From: Verpa conica
Lineage: Eukaryota > Ascomycota > Pezizomycetes > Pezizales > Morchellaceae
Direction of reading: 5' to 3'
Assembly (NCBI GenBank): GCA_033030425.1
Contig: JAUFSD010000017.1
Span: 496,001-560,000 of the forward strand
DNA length: 64,000 nt
Part shown: piece by piece, positions 1 to 10,279 of the stretch
Layout of the letters: every line of letters starts with the position of its first letter
How positions within the stretch are numbered: the first letter of the stretch is position 1
Position numbers and translations under genes: made by a program
Notes under the pieces: model-generated
What the model was told of the DNA's origin: nothing
Seen by the model: only the letters and a program-made list of their open reading frames with translations
The model's database searches: none

Positions 1-1291
1 CTGCATTAGTATTAATCTCGGTGACTGCTAAGTGAGGAGAAACGAACAATAATCCATTTATTTCCATCTAGCTCCTTCTTTGGCGGTTTCTTCATCGTCA
101 AGCTCGCTGGTTTTGCTCGCGTTGGCGGCGCAGGTGACTTCCCCCTTAGACTCCCTGAAGAACCTGGTCTCGCAGCAGGCACAACAGAGCTCGCACGAAG
201 TGATGGGTTCTTGTGTGTCATATCCTCCTTATTAACCTTGCGTAGACCAGCAGTAACGTCCGACCCGCGGTTGATAGCCGCAAACACAGAGCCAACGGGA
301 TCGGCCGCAGCTGGTGAACTAGCACCATCAACAGGTGGGAGGTTCGGCAATGGAGGCGGAGGTGGTGGTGGAGCTCCCCCAAACCCAGAAGCGCTATCGA
401 CAGCTGCCAGAGCTTCCTTCGCGTCGACGCCCTTCATATTCCAGGTGAGCCCCATGGCGTAGTGCTGCTTCGTGTACTCCTCGAGTGAAGTGATGACACT
501 ATAGAATGACCGGACCCATTCAACCTGCTTCGGGTCCTTCTCCTTGTATTGTGCAATAACCTTGTTTCCAAAATATTGAGAAGCACCCAAAATCTCCTTT
601 ACGTAGTTTGCTGGCTTTAGCTCTGCAACCCACGCCAAACTCCTAATACCCTCACTGACAGCCGAGAGGTGGTTCGCGAATGGAGAAGCTCTGTTGCTCT
701 CGTAAATATTCGAGACATTTGCCCATTCCCTCTGCATCACCGTAAGGAGGTCCATAAACTGTGACGACTCCTCGGGCTTCTTTGCCTTTGTCGTAATGAG
801 GAGAAACTTCCTCTGTGCTGCGAAACACTTTTCCACAGCTTTACTCTACTGCAGTCAGAACACAGCCCACTCACTCTCTTTACCCCCTACATGAATCCCT
901 TACCTGCTCAGCAATCAACTCCCCAAGCCCCTTACTCTTCTCCACATACTTTGCTACTGCGCCAGCAATGAGCTCATCAAACTCCTCTACACTCGGCGGC
1001 AACGGCTCCTCCTGAACCGGGGGTTGCTGCAGCGGAACATTCTTTATAGTTGACGCTGCGCTCGCGGTGCTAGGGATAACCTGAGCAGCACTGCTGGACT
1101 GAGGGTAGCTAGGGATCGCGGCGATATCCTCGAGACGAGACGTTGCAGCCTCAAGCCTATTTCCAAGCTCACCGGTGTCAGTAAGCTATAGCTCCACGAG
1201 AAAGCAAGAAAAGAAAAGGAAATATAAAAGGCGATACAAACCTCTTGATAAGGGTAGTCAAGTTATGCATTTGATTTGGATGGGCGGCCAT
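1..1291 (-). CDS. CAP1: Adenylyl cyclase-associated protein (CAP/Srv2), N-terminal part
   Basis: CAP binds adenylyl cyclase through its N-terminus and recycles actin monomers in the cytosol. Three exons are visible on the minus strand: 1291-1242, 1156-904 and 845 to about 50. Splicing gives the family N-terminus (MHNLTTLIKR joined to LEAATSRLEDIA), followed by the helical domain (QAQRKFLL-like, KKPEESSQFMDLLTVMQ), the polyproline tract (seven prolines after GGA) and the start of the C-terminal CARP beta-helix (KKELDGNKWII). A donor follows WII near position 49, and the rest of the actin-binding domain lies beyond the left edge, so this is a partial gene. The first exon's branch site and acceptor (AATAG) restore the family reading frame, which fixes the start at 1291. 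The call is secure; the last exon edge is not resolved. Confidence 0.93.
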
Positions 1292-1914
1292 AGTCACTTT
1301 AGGGTGGGCCGGTATGGAATGTCTTACCGTTCTTAAGGGGGGTAGAAAGGAGGGGAGTCTTGAACTAATAGAGAGGGGCAGCTATTACTGGAGGGGGACG
1401 TTGACAGGTTACCCGGCCGGTGTAGAGTAAGCTCTGGGGGTTGCGTCTCATCTCATCATGAAGACGACCCTGAAGATCTCTATTGGGAGAATATTGAAGA
1501 ATTAATTGAAATTATAAATAAACAGATATTCACTTTTAAAAGAAATTCTCTAGAACTATTGACAAATATATTTACATACATGTAACCCCCAACAACATCC
1601 ATTGTTGCCCCACAACTCCCCCACCCTCCTGGCAGAGCCTCATCTCACCACTTAGGGCAAACCCTACCCACACACAACAGTCCACCAGCGCCACAATCGC
1701 GAAAACCTCCCATCTGAGGGAAGGCAGGAGGGGAAAAGTACCACTATACACCATCACGAAGATCCAACCTAGAAAAATCACGCCTAACTCAACGAACCTC
1801 TCGTCAAAATCTACATAAAAAAACCCAAGTACGAAGAAAATTATCCCTCATTCTCTCTCTCGAAACCTTACAACAAAGTTCTGACAAAAAAATAATTAAT
1901 TCTAGATCTAAAAA
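1292..1914. other. Divergent intergenic region CAP / RPS28
   Basis: No gene is visible. The region serves the divergent CAP and RPS28 promoters. It carries AAACCCTACCC near 1660, close to the telobox found at other promoters in this window, and a palindrome TACATGTA at 1577-1584. Just before the RPS28 start there is a pyrimidine-rich tract (about 1845-1875), common in fungal ribosomal-protein promoters. Confidence 0.5.
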
Positions 1915-2182
1915 ATGGATGCAGGAAAGGCCGCCGTTAAGCTCGTCAAGGTTACAAAAGTTCTCGGTCGTACCGGTATGTAGATTTTCATCAGCGTCCC
2001 CCCCTACGTTACAACTCACTCCTAACAGCTCCCCAGGTTCTCGTGGAGGTGTAACCCAGGTTCGCGTCGAGTTCATGGACGACACTACCCGATCCATCAT
2101 CCGTAACGTCAAGGGACCCGTCCGTGAAGACGATATTCTCTGCCTACTAGAATCTGAGCGTGAGGCTAGGAGACTGAGATAA
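1915..2182 (+). CDS. RPS28: 40S ribosomal protein S28
   Basis: A structural protein of the small ribosomal subunit near the mRNA exit. There are two exons, 1915-1975 and 2037-2182, joined across a 61-bp intron (donor GTATGT, acceptor CCCCAG). The product is 68 aa, against the usual 67-69. Splicing joins ...[10 protein letters not shown] to [15 protein letters not shown], and the protein ends SEREARRLR, the conserved C-terminus of the S28e family. The ATG at 1915 is the only one giving the family N-terminus. A very early intron is typical of fungal ribosomal-protein genes. Confidence 0.97.
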
Positions 2183-2703
2183 GCGCTTGGGGGAGTGTTG
2201 TCGATTTTTCTTTTTCTCTTGAACGAAATAAAAAATGGTATAAAAGGTTCCCTTTGGTCTGGGAGGGGCTGGGTGGGATTGGAGGGACAGCGGGGAATGT
2301 ACCAATAGGACTACCAGAAAAAAACTATTGGGGATTTCAAATCTCGTCTGTGTTTCGAGGGCGTGGGTGTAGGGGGCAGGCGGGTGGAGTTTTCTTTTGG
2401 GTGGTTCTTGGCGTCCAATTTTTGAATCAACTACACGACTCAGTACCCGGAGCAAATTCAACTTTTTTTTTTTTTTTTTTTTGACCCGGGGGCACCTTGG
2501 GTATGAAATAGGAAGGAACGGGACCAGATTTATTCGCACCAACTCCCAATATAACAAATATCCAAATACACCCAGTTACAGAGTCAGAGTTCAATCTCAA
2601 AACATGTCCAATGCTTTTTGAATCCCAATGAAGCTGCTACTCCACACAAAAGGTGCCATGAAATACGAAAAAGAAAAGAAAAAGATATCCAGGACCTATT
2701 ACC
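2183..2703. other. Convergent 3' region of RPS28 and EXO70 with a T20 run
   Basis: No gene is visible. The region separates the 3' ends of two convergent genes and contains an uninterrupted run of 20 T at 2463-2482. A T-run of that length is prone to slippage and is probably length-polymorphic. Short frames that cross it are low-complexity artefacts. Confidence 0.5.
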
Positions 2704-4862
2704 TTATAGCTGTGCCAACATCGTATCCAACGACTGTCGATCATACTTGACGTACTTATCCCTCATCAAGTCCTTGTACTTATCATAAAACCTGCCATAA
2801 AGCGGCCCAATGAACCCAATCTCTTTTGCCAACATAATCCGCACCTCCTTGTCCGGGAATGTATACTGTTTGTGTCTCTGCACTAGGTCCTCGAACGCCG
2901 TATTGAAGTTCTGCCCTCAAATCAGCCCTATAATACTCCTAAAGCTTACACCACCTAAATGGATAAACCTACCTTGAACTTTTCCTTAACACCCTCCTTC
3001 TCCTTACTAGTCAACGTAATCTTCCCTCCCGAATGTTGCTTTGTATACGTAACATCCATCAAAAACGCTGCACATTCCTTCCACTGCTCCATATACATCT
3101 TGACTGCGTCTTTCCTCCACTTCTCCACTTTCTGCTGCGACTCCCGAGACATGATACTCGCAAGGTCGCTCTTTCTAATACTACTTTCAATAAAGTGAAC
3201 ATTATTTACCATAAAGACTGCAATCGTAGAGGTCTTCTTAATCATAACCCTTGCCTTTTGCTCTAGCTCATGAATCAATTGATCAATCGCATCAAGGCAA
3301 AACTGTGATAGCAGCAGCGCGCCATCTGCACCAACATCAAACGAAGGTGGTATCACAGAGGGTGCAGTATATGGTCTGTTCCAATTCCCATCCCCAAGGG
3401 AGACAAGGAGACTAGATATTGCGTTAGGGTAGTCTGCCATTCTGCGGAGACGGCCCATGACGTTTGAGGTTAGTTCTGCTACAGTATTGTCCAATGGCAG
3501 TGCAACCATTCCCGACCCACTCTTCTTGATGTCCTCTAGAAAGTGCGAGAAGCTACCTTGCGCTGTTTGCCGCAGTGGCTTCAAAGCCTCTGAGAATTCT
3601 CGTTGCTCGCCTGTCTTTGTCTTTAGGCGGATACTTGCAGGCTGGACATTCTCAATTACGTCGTATGCGAGAAAGCAGTCCGTTACCATGTTTGCTTTCA
3701 CAAAAGTGTTGAGATCTACCAATGTCTTCTTGAACACACCCATAGGTTGCAGGGTCGTATTGTTGTATACTGTTGCCCAATCTGTGGACGGGAAGAGCTG
3801 ACAGATATTTTCATATTCGGCCACAAAGATTGCTTCGAGAGAGTTAGTGTATACCGATATGCCATTAGAGCCCTTATCGTATGGAGCGACAGTAACGCGG
3901 CGAGTCGTGTTGACGGTCGCAAGCGCAAGAGACGCCAAGGAGGTCGTCATATACGGTCCCCGGACTTCGGCATAAATTGTGGTTGCATTAGATTGGATAC
4001 CAGAGGACTGGGCCAGAGTTGAAGAGAGGAAATCATTGAGGACCGCTAGCATATTGACCTTTTGGGAGCTGAAGGTCGGGAAGGGAAGTTCCTTGGTGAT
4101 GTAATGCAGAGGTTCGACAGACTTGGATTCTTCTGCCAATGCTTGCCTGAATAGGTCTTCTAGCTGCAAACTACCCGCTTTTAAGAGTCCGGTCTTAGGT
4201 CCGAATTAGCCATAACCTTCCAAGCGTGGGCATAGGTGAATGCAGACCATCTGTCCAACAGCCTTCTGAGAACTTCTCAGGTTTGACTTCTTCAAGGTTC
4301 CCAAAGCCTCATTGATCCTCTTGAGTGCTGCAAGGTATTCGGTCAATCCAGTTGCTTTAGGTCTAAGTGTAAAAAAAAAGTAAGTAAGGTATCAATTACA
4401 GCAAATTGGAGACAGAGGGAAACATGTGATCGAATGACAGGCTGAGTGACCCACCCCCGACGAATAACCCCCTCCTCTTGAGAAACAACATCTGCAGGTT
4501 GTCGTATCTTATCGATCGCGGTTATGGCATCATCGATATCTGTCAAATGTCCAGTTCATCAGCCTCCGTCATCGCTCCCACACGTCCTTACCACCCACGA
4601 ATAGAATCTGTGCTCACTCCCGGCAAGAGCAGTCAAAGACTGTGTCTTGCTGTAAATCGGTTTCACAGCCTGCTCGACATTCTGGGCACTGGCTGAAAGC
4701 TTTTTCAAGCTCAGCGAGATCTTTGTAGTGAGATCAGCTGTCTTTGAAAGCTTCCTGGGGTACCTTGTTAGAATGGGCTGCTCCTGGATGTGGGTTTGAT
4801 GAGACTCACGACTCGAGAACCTCGACCTCGGCGGACAGCTCGTCCATCCGAAGACCGTTCAT
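2704..4862 (-). CDS. EXO70: Exocyst complex component EXO70
   Basis: EXO70 is the exocyst subunit that binds PI(4,5)P2 and Rho3/Cdc42 and tethers secretory vesicles at the growing tip. The main exon (about 4190-2960) carries the rod-shaped helical body; family landmarks include LQLEDLFRQAL, EPLHYITKELPFP and HFLEDIKKSGSGMVALP. The last exon (about 2915-2704) encodes the conserved C-terminal domain (AFEDLVQRHKQYTFPD, EIGFIGPLYGRFYDKYK) and ends in TAA at 2704. At least four small exons lie upstream. The first starts at the ATG at 4862 (MNGLRMDELSAEVEVLES) and ends at a GTGAGT donor. One intron near 4242-4198 seems to use a weak GTCTGC donor. The exact small-exon borders are inferred; the identity is secure. 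Confidence 0.92.
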
Positions 4863-5887
4863 GATGTCGGAACAGCTGGAGAAGAGCGGGTTTTCTTGTG
4901 GGGTACGCGTGTGGGGGAGCTCTGTCCCTGGGTAAAGTGCTGTTGTCGTAAGGTATGTATGTAGCTTCGTTGGGTTGTTTCCGACGTCCGTTGTTGTTGG
5001 ACCCTCGGTGAGATGTCTCGCCCCTGTTTGGTGGTTTCAAGCGTGCAGATCTTACGGGTGGGATCGAATCCCCGACCAAGACTTTGTGTTCTAGAAACGA
5101 TTCAAGTCCAGGCCTGCTGGGCCCCCACGACGAGACCCTGCCGGACCCGTATTCTTCCTTGGAATAACTTTATTCAGCGCTATGCAACTATATGCTGATC
5201 CTTCAGCAATGAGGATAATTGATGCCGAAAATCCCCATTCCCTTAATCATGTTGGCACAACCTTATTGCTCAGCTCCTTTCTACCTTGACTGTGGGGAGT
5301 CTGGGCCCTCGTCAGACGCCTGGACACCCTGGGCCCTCAGCCAGTACACGTAAGGGCCGAGATCCAGAGAGTCATAGATCTCGAATCCAAGCTTTTCACC
5401 TCCATCTCGCCTAACAAAGCCCCCTTGAATATTGTGCAACGTGTGACCTAAATGGAGGGAGTCCACGATATGGGGACTGTGGGACTGCCGGCATCAGCGG
5501 GTGAATGCAGGCACGATGACATCAGGGCGCGTACTCTACCAGTAAGGCGAAACAGAGCCGCACGTTTCCCACAGCCCATCGGGAGCCAACGGGATTGCTA
5601 CAATGGGATAGGCCCCCCCCTCATATGTAAGTATTTTATCCCCACCCCTAATCTTTTGCTTATTCGAATCCTCTTTATACCTTTCATATATCTCACATCT
5701 CGCTTTATCTTTGTCCACCATTCATTCATCCCTTCCTAGTACCTGTCACCTACTTTACCTTCTGGCTAAGCTAAGTAGGGTCTATACAAACAGATTCACA
5801 ACTTTCGCTTCTTTATTTTATATTTTTAAATACATTCTTTTGGCTTTGTTTTATACCGAGGGGGTAAAACTACTAGTAACGTCAGAA
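4863..5887. other. Intergenic region EXO70 / zinc-finger gene 1
   Basis: No gene is supported. A T-arm-like motif (GGGATCGAATCCCC, 5053-5066) sits at the end of a tRNA-like stretch, but no 7-bp acceptor stem could be paired. From about 5640 to 5887 the sequence is pyrimidine-rich and has a TTTATATTTTTAAATA box near 5815, as expected for a promoter and 5' leader of the downstream gene. Confidence 0.4.
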
Positions 5888-7189
5888 ATGCCGCACTCAG
5901 AAGTTGATCTTGATGGTGCCTACTCTACCTCTGGCTATATTTGTGCCTCATGCGATATCGCCTTTGGAACCCCCCAAGATCTCAAATCTCACTATCAAAA
6001 ACACCCATCTCACCATTACTGTGACCGCTGTCAAATCTTATTTCCCACCTATGAGCGCAAACTTCAACACCTCCTCGACTCGTCTTGTCACAATATCTGT
6101 GTATCCTGCAAGCTTGATTTCCGCACCCCCTCCGCACGGAGTCACCATTTCCGTACTTCCCCCGCACATGTCTATTGCGCACGGTGTAACGAGCACTTTG
6201 ACACCCCGTCGGACCTAGCATCCCACAAAGAAAAATCCCCGCACCACCACCACTGCCGCCCCTGCAAGTTGGATTTCAGCTCAAACAAGGAATTAATTAA
6301 GCACTGGAAGAGCGACCCGATAAAACACATATATTGCGTCCCCTGCAATGAGCATTTCCCCACAAATACGCACCTCCGTACTCACTGCAAGTCTAAAAAA
6401 TGCAACTTCTTCTGCGACCACTGCAGCACACATCACCCCACCACAGCATCATACAGAGCCCACCTTGAAGCCTCGCCTATTCACCACCCATGTGAGCGAT
6501 GCGGGAACGACTACAGAAGTGCCGATGAGCTCCTGCAGCACCAGAAACAAGCCCACTTGAAGAAGATCGCGTGCAAATCAATCAACTGCACGCGGACATT
6601 TGAAACACGGGAGCAGATGCTCACGCATCACAATAAATCGCACCGGCAGTTCTTCCAATGCCCAATTGCAAGCTGCAGGGAGAATTTTATGAGCGAGGGG
6701 ACAATGTTATCGCATTTCCAACGTGCACATAAGAACCAGGTACGGTGCAAGGCAGCTGCATGTGTGGATTCTTTCGAGTCGATAGAGGATATGCTAGCCC
6801 ACCACGCAAAGTGTCACCGGCTCCTCAAGGGCTTCCCGTGCTTCAATGTACGGTGCACAAAAACATTCAAAACACTTACTGAGGCAACTAGGCATTCTAA
6901 AGAACCCCATCTCCCATGCGCGGTGAAGGAGTGCCGAGATGTGTTTCCGAGTAAACAGGGGATGATCACACATATGTTTACGAAACACTCGGCTTGTGGT
7001 ATTTGTAAGGAGAATGGGACAAGGTGGATATTTGGAGATCGCTGGGAGTGCGAGGAGCATTTTAGGGAGGGGGAGCATCATTACTGTTGGCTATGCTCGG
7101 AGATGTTCCTAGATCGCCCCCACTTTGAGAGACATCATGAGGCGAGACATCGCGATGGGGTAAAGGATCTAGTGGAGGAAGTGGAGTAG
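5888..7189 (+). CDS. C2H2-type zinc-finger array protein 1 (about 15 fingers)
   Basis: An unnamed 433-aa protein consisting almost wholly of zinc-finger units. The first eight units have C-x2-C and follow each other with almost no linker; the last histidine of one is 1-3 residues before the first cysteine of the next (for example HHYCDRC, HVYCARC). Units 9-13 change to C-x4-C (CKSINC, CPIASC, CKAAAC, CFNVRC, CAVKEC). The last two are irregular (CGIC, CWLC). The frame is open upstream to 5711, but the ATG at 5888 precedes the first finger and follows a promoter-like AT box, so I place the start there. No other domain or signal peptide is visible. Nucleic-acid or protein binding is an inference from the fold. 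The next gene is a paralogue in the same orientation. Confidence 0.75.
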   Translation: MPHSEVDLDGAYSTSGYICASCDIAFGTPQDLKSHYQKHPSHHYCDRCQILFPTYERKLQHLLDSSCHNICVSCKLDFRTPSARSHHFRTSPAHVYCARCNEHFDTPSDLASHKEKSPHHHHCRPCKLDFSSNKELIKHWKSDPIKHIYCVPCNEHFPTNTHLRTHCKSKKCNFFCDHCSTHHPTTASYRAHLEASPIHHPCERCGNDYRSADELLQHQKQAHLKKIACKSINCTRTFETREQMLTHHNKSHRQFFQCPIASCRENFMSEGTMLSHFQRAHKNQVRCKAAACVDSFESIEDMLAHHAKCHRLLKGFPCFNVRCTKTFKTLTEATRHSKEPHLPCAVKECRDVFPSKQGMITHMFTKHSACGICKENGTRWIFGDRWECEEHFREGEHHYCWLCSEMFLDRPHFERHHEARHRDGVKDLVEEVE

Positions 7190-8589
7190 GGCGTGTATAT
7201 TCATCGCTTGCTTTTTGTTTCTTTTTGTTTTTGGAGGGTGGGGTATGTGGTTTTTTGATATACTTGTTTTAATGACTCTCTTTTTAGTTATTTCTTTTCT
7301 TTTCTTTTTCTCCCTGCCAGAACTTGTTTGGTGGGTATTGCATAAAGCACTCATAAGACGGTGCTACGATCGTTCCTTTTTTTAGTTTTCCTTTTTTTTG
7401 TTCTTAACAAAAGCAATCTGGAATTATGGCGTTTTTTGGGGGGGAAGGCTCATTTTTGTGTATAAAATGTTGCTTTTACGATAATATACATACCATTGTT
7501 TTAAAATGTTTGTGCAGTTTGAGTGTTTTTGGAGGGCTAGCGGCTTTTACCGCTTAGACCAGTTCGTAATGGTCAGGTCAGGTCAGGGTTTTGACTGTTG
7601 GCGAGTGATATTCTGTGATTTGAAGGTTACCGTAGGAATCTATGCTGGACCTGTGAGGCTACCCATAGGAGGTCTAAGGAACCATAAAAATAAGTAGTTG
7701 TGTTGGAGATTAGGTTGTGGAGACTTGCCTAAAGTTTGCTAAGCAACGTGGTGGTCACAATTAGGCTCTACTTCATGATATCTCACTCGCTATTAAGGAC
7801 AGTGGATTGTAATAGAGGTGAGCAGACCGTAGGTAGGGAAGCGGTAAGCTGATGGAGAGAAGAGACTGTAGTGCGGCCTAGATATATTGCCCTATAATAT
7901 ATAGCAGTATACCCCCCTAATGATGTATCACTATTGACCCCTTCAGCCTTCAAAAGCCTCCTACATCAGTTTACCCTCGATAAGAGACTTGATAGATACC
8001 CCGGGTATATTTGAGTTAGATGGTCTGTTTAAATGATACTTTTGTCAAATTCTTCATCTTTTATGTAAAATCGGGAATATAATCTGGAGCCTCATGTAGG
8101 TGGACGTCTCTCGAATGTTCCGTAGCCAGGAAACAAAAGCACCAATCGGGCCTATCATTCGTCCGAATTGGGCAGGGTAACGAATTCCTCTAGCGGGTGA
8201 ACGTCTAGCCGGCGGCTTCGGGGTTGCACCGGAGTCTACCAAACACTCGATTGGTGTTTGGTGAATAGTATAAGTAGCGGGTAAACATCCAATGTATCCT
8301 ACGGGGTGCGGGTACGTGCCAGGGGTGGCCTGCCAAGATCTGTACCCAGCCGCTCGGTACCTGCATGTGAACTCTTTTCCCCACTACTCCACCTCTGGTC
8401 AATGATAGCTTGGAGCAGTTATATATCAGCATCATCGAATCATATTGGGGCCTGAGCAAGAGTCTGAATTGCTTGTCTAAATTACAAATACAAGACATTA
8501 TTGATATATCGTTATTTGTAATTCTCTAGGGTAGCCCAATTATCTCCTCCCTCTTCTCCCCCTCCTCTCCCCCCTCCCCATACTCCATA
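7190..8589. other. Intergenic region between the two zinc-finger genes
   Basis: About 1.4 kb without a supported gene. It is T-rich just after the first gene (poly-T/C tracts 7200-7420, a plausible 3' end) and otherwise low in coding signal. A C/T-rich tract at 8545-8580 directly precedes the next start codon. Confidence 0.35.
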
Positions 8590-9459
8590 ATGTCTATGAA
8601 CGAATGCTTCACCTGCGACCGGGACTTTACTAGTTACCGTGCCCTCCGCCAACACTGGCAGAACTCTTCCTCCCATGAATACTGCTTCCGCTGCCTCGCC
8701 GTCTTCGACTCCACCCACGCAATCACCCAGCACCGCCGTGACTCCCGTCGTCACAACATCTGCAGTACATGCGATATGGACTTCCACACCCCAGAAGCAC
8801 TAACCAACCACTACGTCTACTCTGTCAACAAGCACTTCTACTGCCAACGCTGCTCCCGCCACTTTGAAAACAAGGTCGCTCTAAACTTCCACAAAGCTGA
8901 CTCCAACAAGCACCATCTCTGCCGTGACTGTGAGATGGACTTCGCAACATGGGGTGGTCTTAAGGAACACTACGTCCAGAGCCCTAAACACGTATACTGC
9001 CAACGTCACAATGAGCACTTTGACAACAACCGTGCTCTCCACCACCACTTCCTCGTCAGCTTAGAACACCATCGTTGCGAGGCCTGTAACGGTGACTTTG
9101 CATCCTCACGAGGGCTGAGGGAGCATTACGTGCAGAGTCCGAAGCATTTCTATTGCCAACGCTGTGATAGACATTTCACATCGATGTACTCGATGGTCCA
9201 ACATACCTCGTCATCGAGTGCTCATAATATATGTGATCCGTGTGATAGGGACTTTGACACTGAGTTGGGGCTGAGGGAGCACTATGTGCAGTCCCCGGAA
9301 CATAATTATTGCCCTAGGTGTGAGGTGGATTTTAAGTCTAGTTGGGCCTTGCAGAATCATTATGAGAGGAGTCCGGAGCATTATATTTGTAGGTTGTGTA
9401 GAAGGGATTTTGCGTCTGGGAGGGCGTTGGAGCAGCATGAGGATGCGGTGCATTATTGA
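8590..9459 (+). CDS. C2H2-type zinc-finger array protein 2 (11 units)
   Basis: A 289-aa protein without introns, made of 11 zinc-finger units from residue 5 to the C-terminus. Two unit types alternate. One is C-x2-C-D-x-D-F ending in EHYVQSPKH; the other is YCQRC-x-RHF ending in a short serine-rich H-x-x-x-S-x-x-H. They form a supra-repeat of about 50 residues. Unit 6 reads CQRH in place of C-x2-C, so it has lost one zinc ligand. The protein is a paralogue of the upstream neighbour (same unit design, same strand) and probably arose by tandem duplication. The start at 8590 follows a pyrimidine tract. Codon use changes sharply along the gene (see findings). The function is unknown; nucleic-acid binding is inferred from the fold only. 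Confidence 0.75.
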   Translation: MSMNECFTCDRDFTSYRALRQHWQNSSSHEYCFRCLAVFDSTHAITQHRRDSRRHNICSTCDMDFHTPEALTNHYVYSVNKHFYCQRCSRHFENKVALNFHKADSNKHHLCRDCEMDFATWGGLKEHYVQSPKHVYCQRHNEHFDNNRALHHHFLVSLEHHRCEACNGDFASSRGLREHYVQSPKHFYCQRCDRHFTSMYSMVQHTSSSSAHNICDPCDRDFDTELGLREHYVQSPEHNYCPRCEVDFKSSWALQNHYERSPEHYICRLCRRDFASGRALEQHEDAVHY

Positions 9460-10214
9460 GTGTGAAGAGGGGGTAGGAGGTTGGATGTGTGTGGGGGGGG
9501 GGAGTTCTTTTTTTATGGAGTTTTTTTCTCGGGTTGGAGGGGTTATATCTATTTGGTGTAGCGGAAAGGGAATTATTGCAGGCTCAGGCCACGGGAATTG
9601 ATGTTTTGCTTAGGTTTTATGGGATACGGACTTATATCAGGGTTTTGCTATCTAAATACGTAGCTAGCTTTCCAATATAATATGGAATGGGCTACTAAAC
9701 TTTCTTTGTTGATATAGACTACCTCTGATTTAACATATCATCTCACGAGGAAATTACCACAAAATGGAAGCTCAACTATAATGTTTACCTGCGAGGGTAC
9801 ATACTGCTATATTTCTCGGTGCTTTATGTTTCTTTCCATTTCTTTTATTTCCTGCCCTGGCTATCCCCAACAGATAACTAAAATGAATAAACAATTTATA
9901 TATATAAACAGGCTAGCAGTATAGATACGTGTGTAATTTAAACCACTCCCTAATAGCCACCCCAAAAAACCCAAACACCACTAACAAATACGCAACAAAA
10001 GATCTTCAAAGCTCTCGTACCTTCCAAATCCAAAGCCCCCCCTCATAAAGCCCCCACTTCTCAGCCACTCACAACCCATCGGCCAAATTCTACAAGCCCT
10101 AAAAGCCCTCAGGGCTCCCCAAAAGAAGTCACACTGCCAAGTGATTGTTTAGAATATAAACCCCTCTCCTCCCCCCCTTCTTCCAAATTTTCTCTCTATC
10201 CGAGAGTATCACCA

Positions 10215-10279
10215 CCCCGCGTCCATAAACACAACGCGGGGAGTAGGTTCTATCAAGGTGCGTTCTCCCTTGATTTTTT
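10215..10279 (+). other. Two tandem hairpins followed by T6
   Basis: CCCCGCG (10215-10221) pairs perfectly with CGCGGGG (10235-10241) over a 13-nt loop. Ten bases later ATCAAGG (10252-10258) pairs with CCTTGAT (10268-10274) over a 9-nt loop, and six T follow (10274-10279). T-runs like this end RNA polymerase III transcripts. No A or B box was found, so this is only a candidate 3' end of a structured RNA. Confidence 0.3.

Noticed and set aside
1157..1185. Extension of CAP exon 2 upstream through LTDTGELGN
   Set aside because: That reading does not join exon 1 in frame; the segment contains the branch site CTTACTGAC and belongs to the intron.
5030..5110. Possible tRNA (GGGATCGAATCCCC T-arm-like motif)
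   Set aside because: On neither strand could a 5-bp T-stem with a 7-base loop and a 7-bp acceptor stem be paired.
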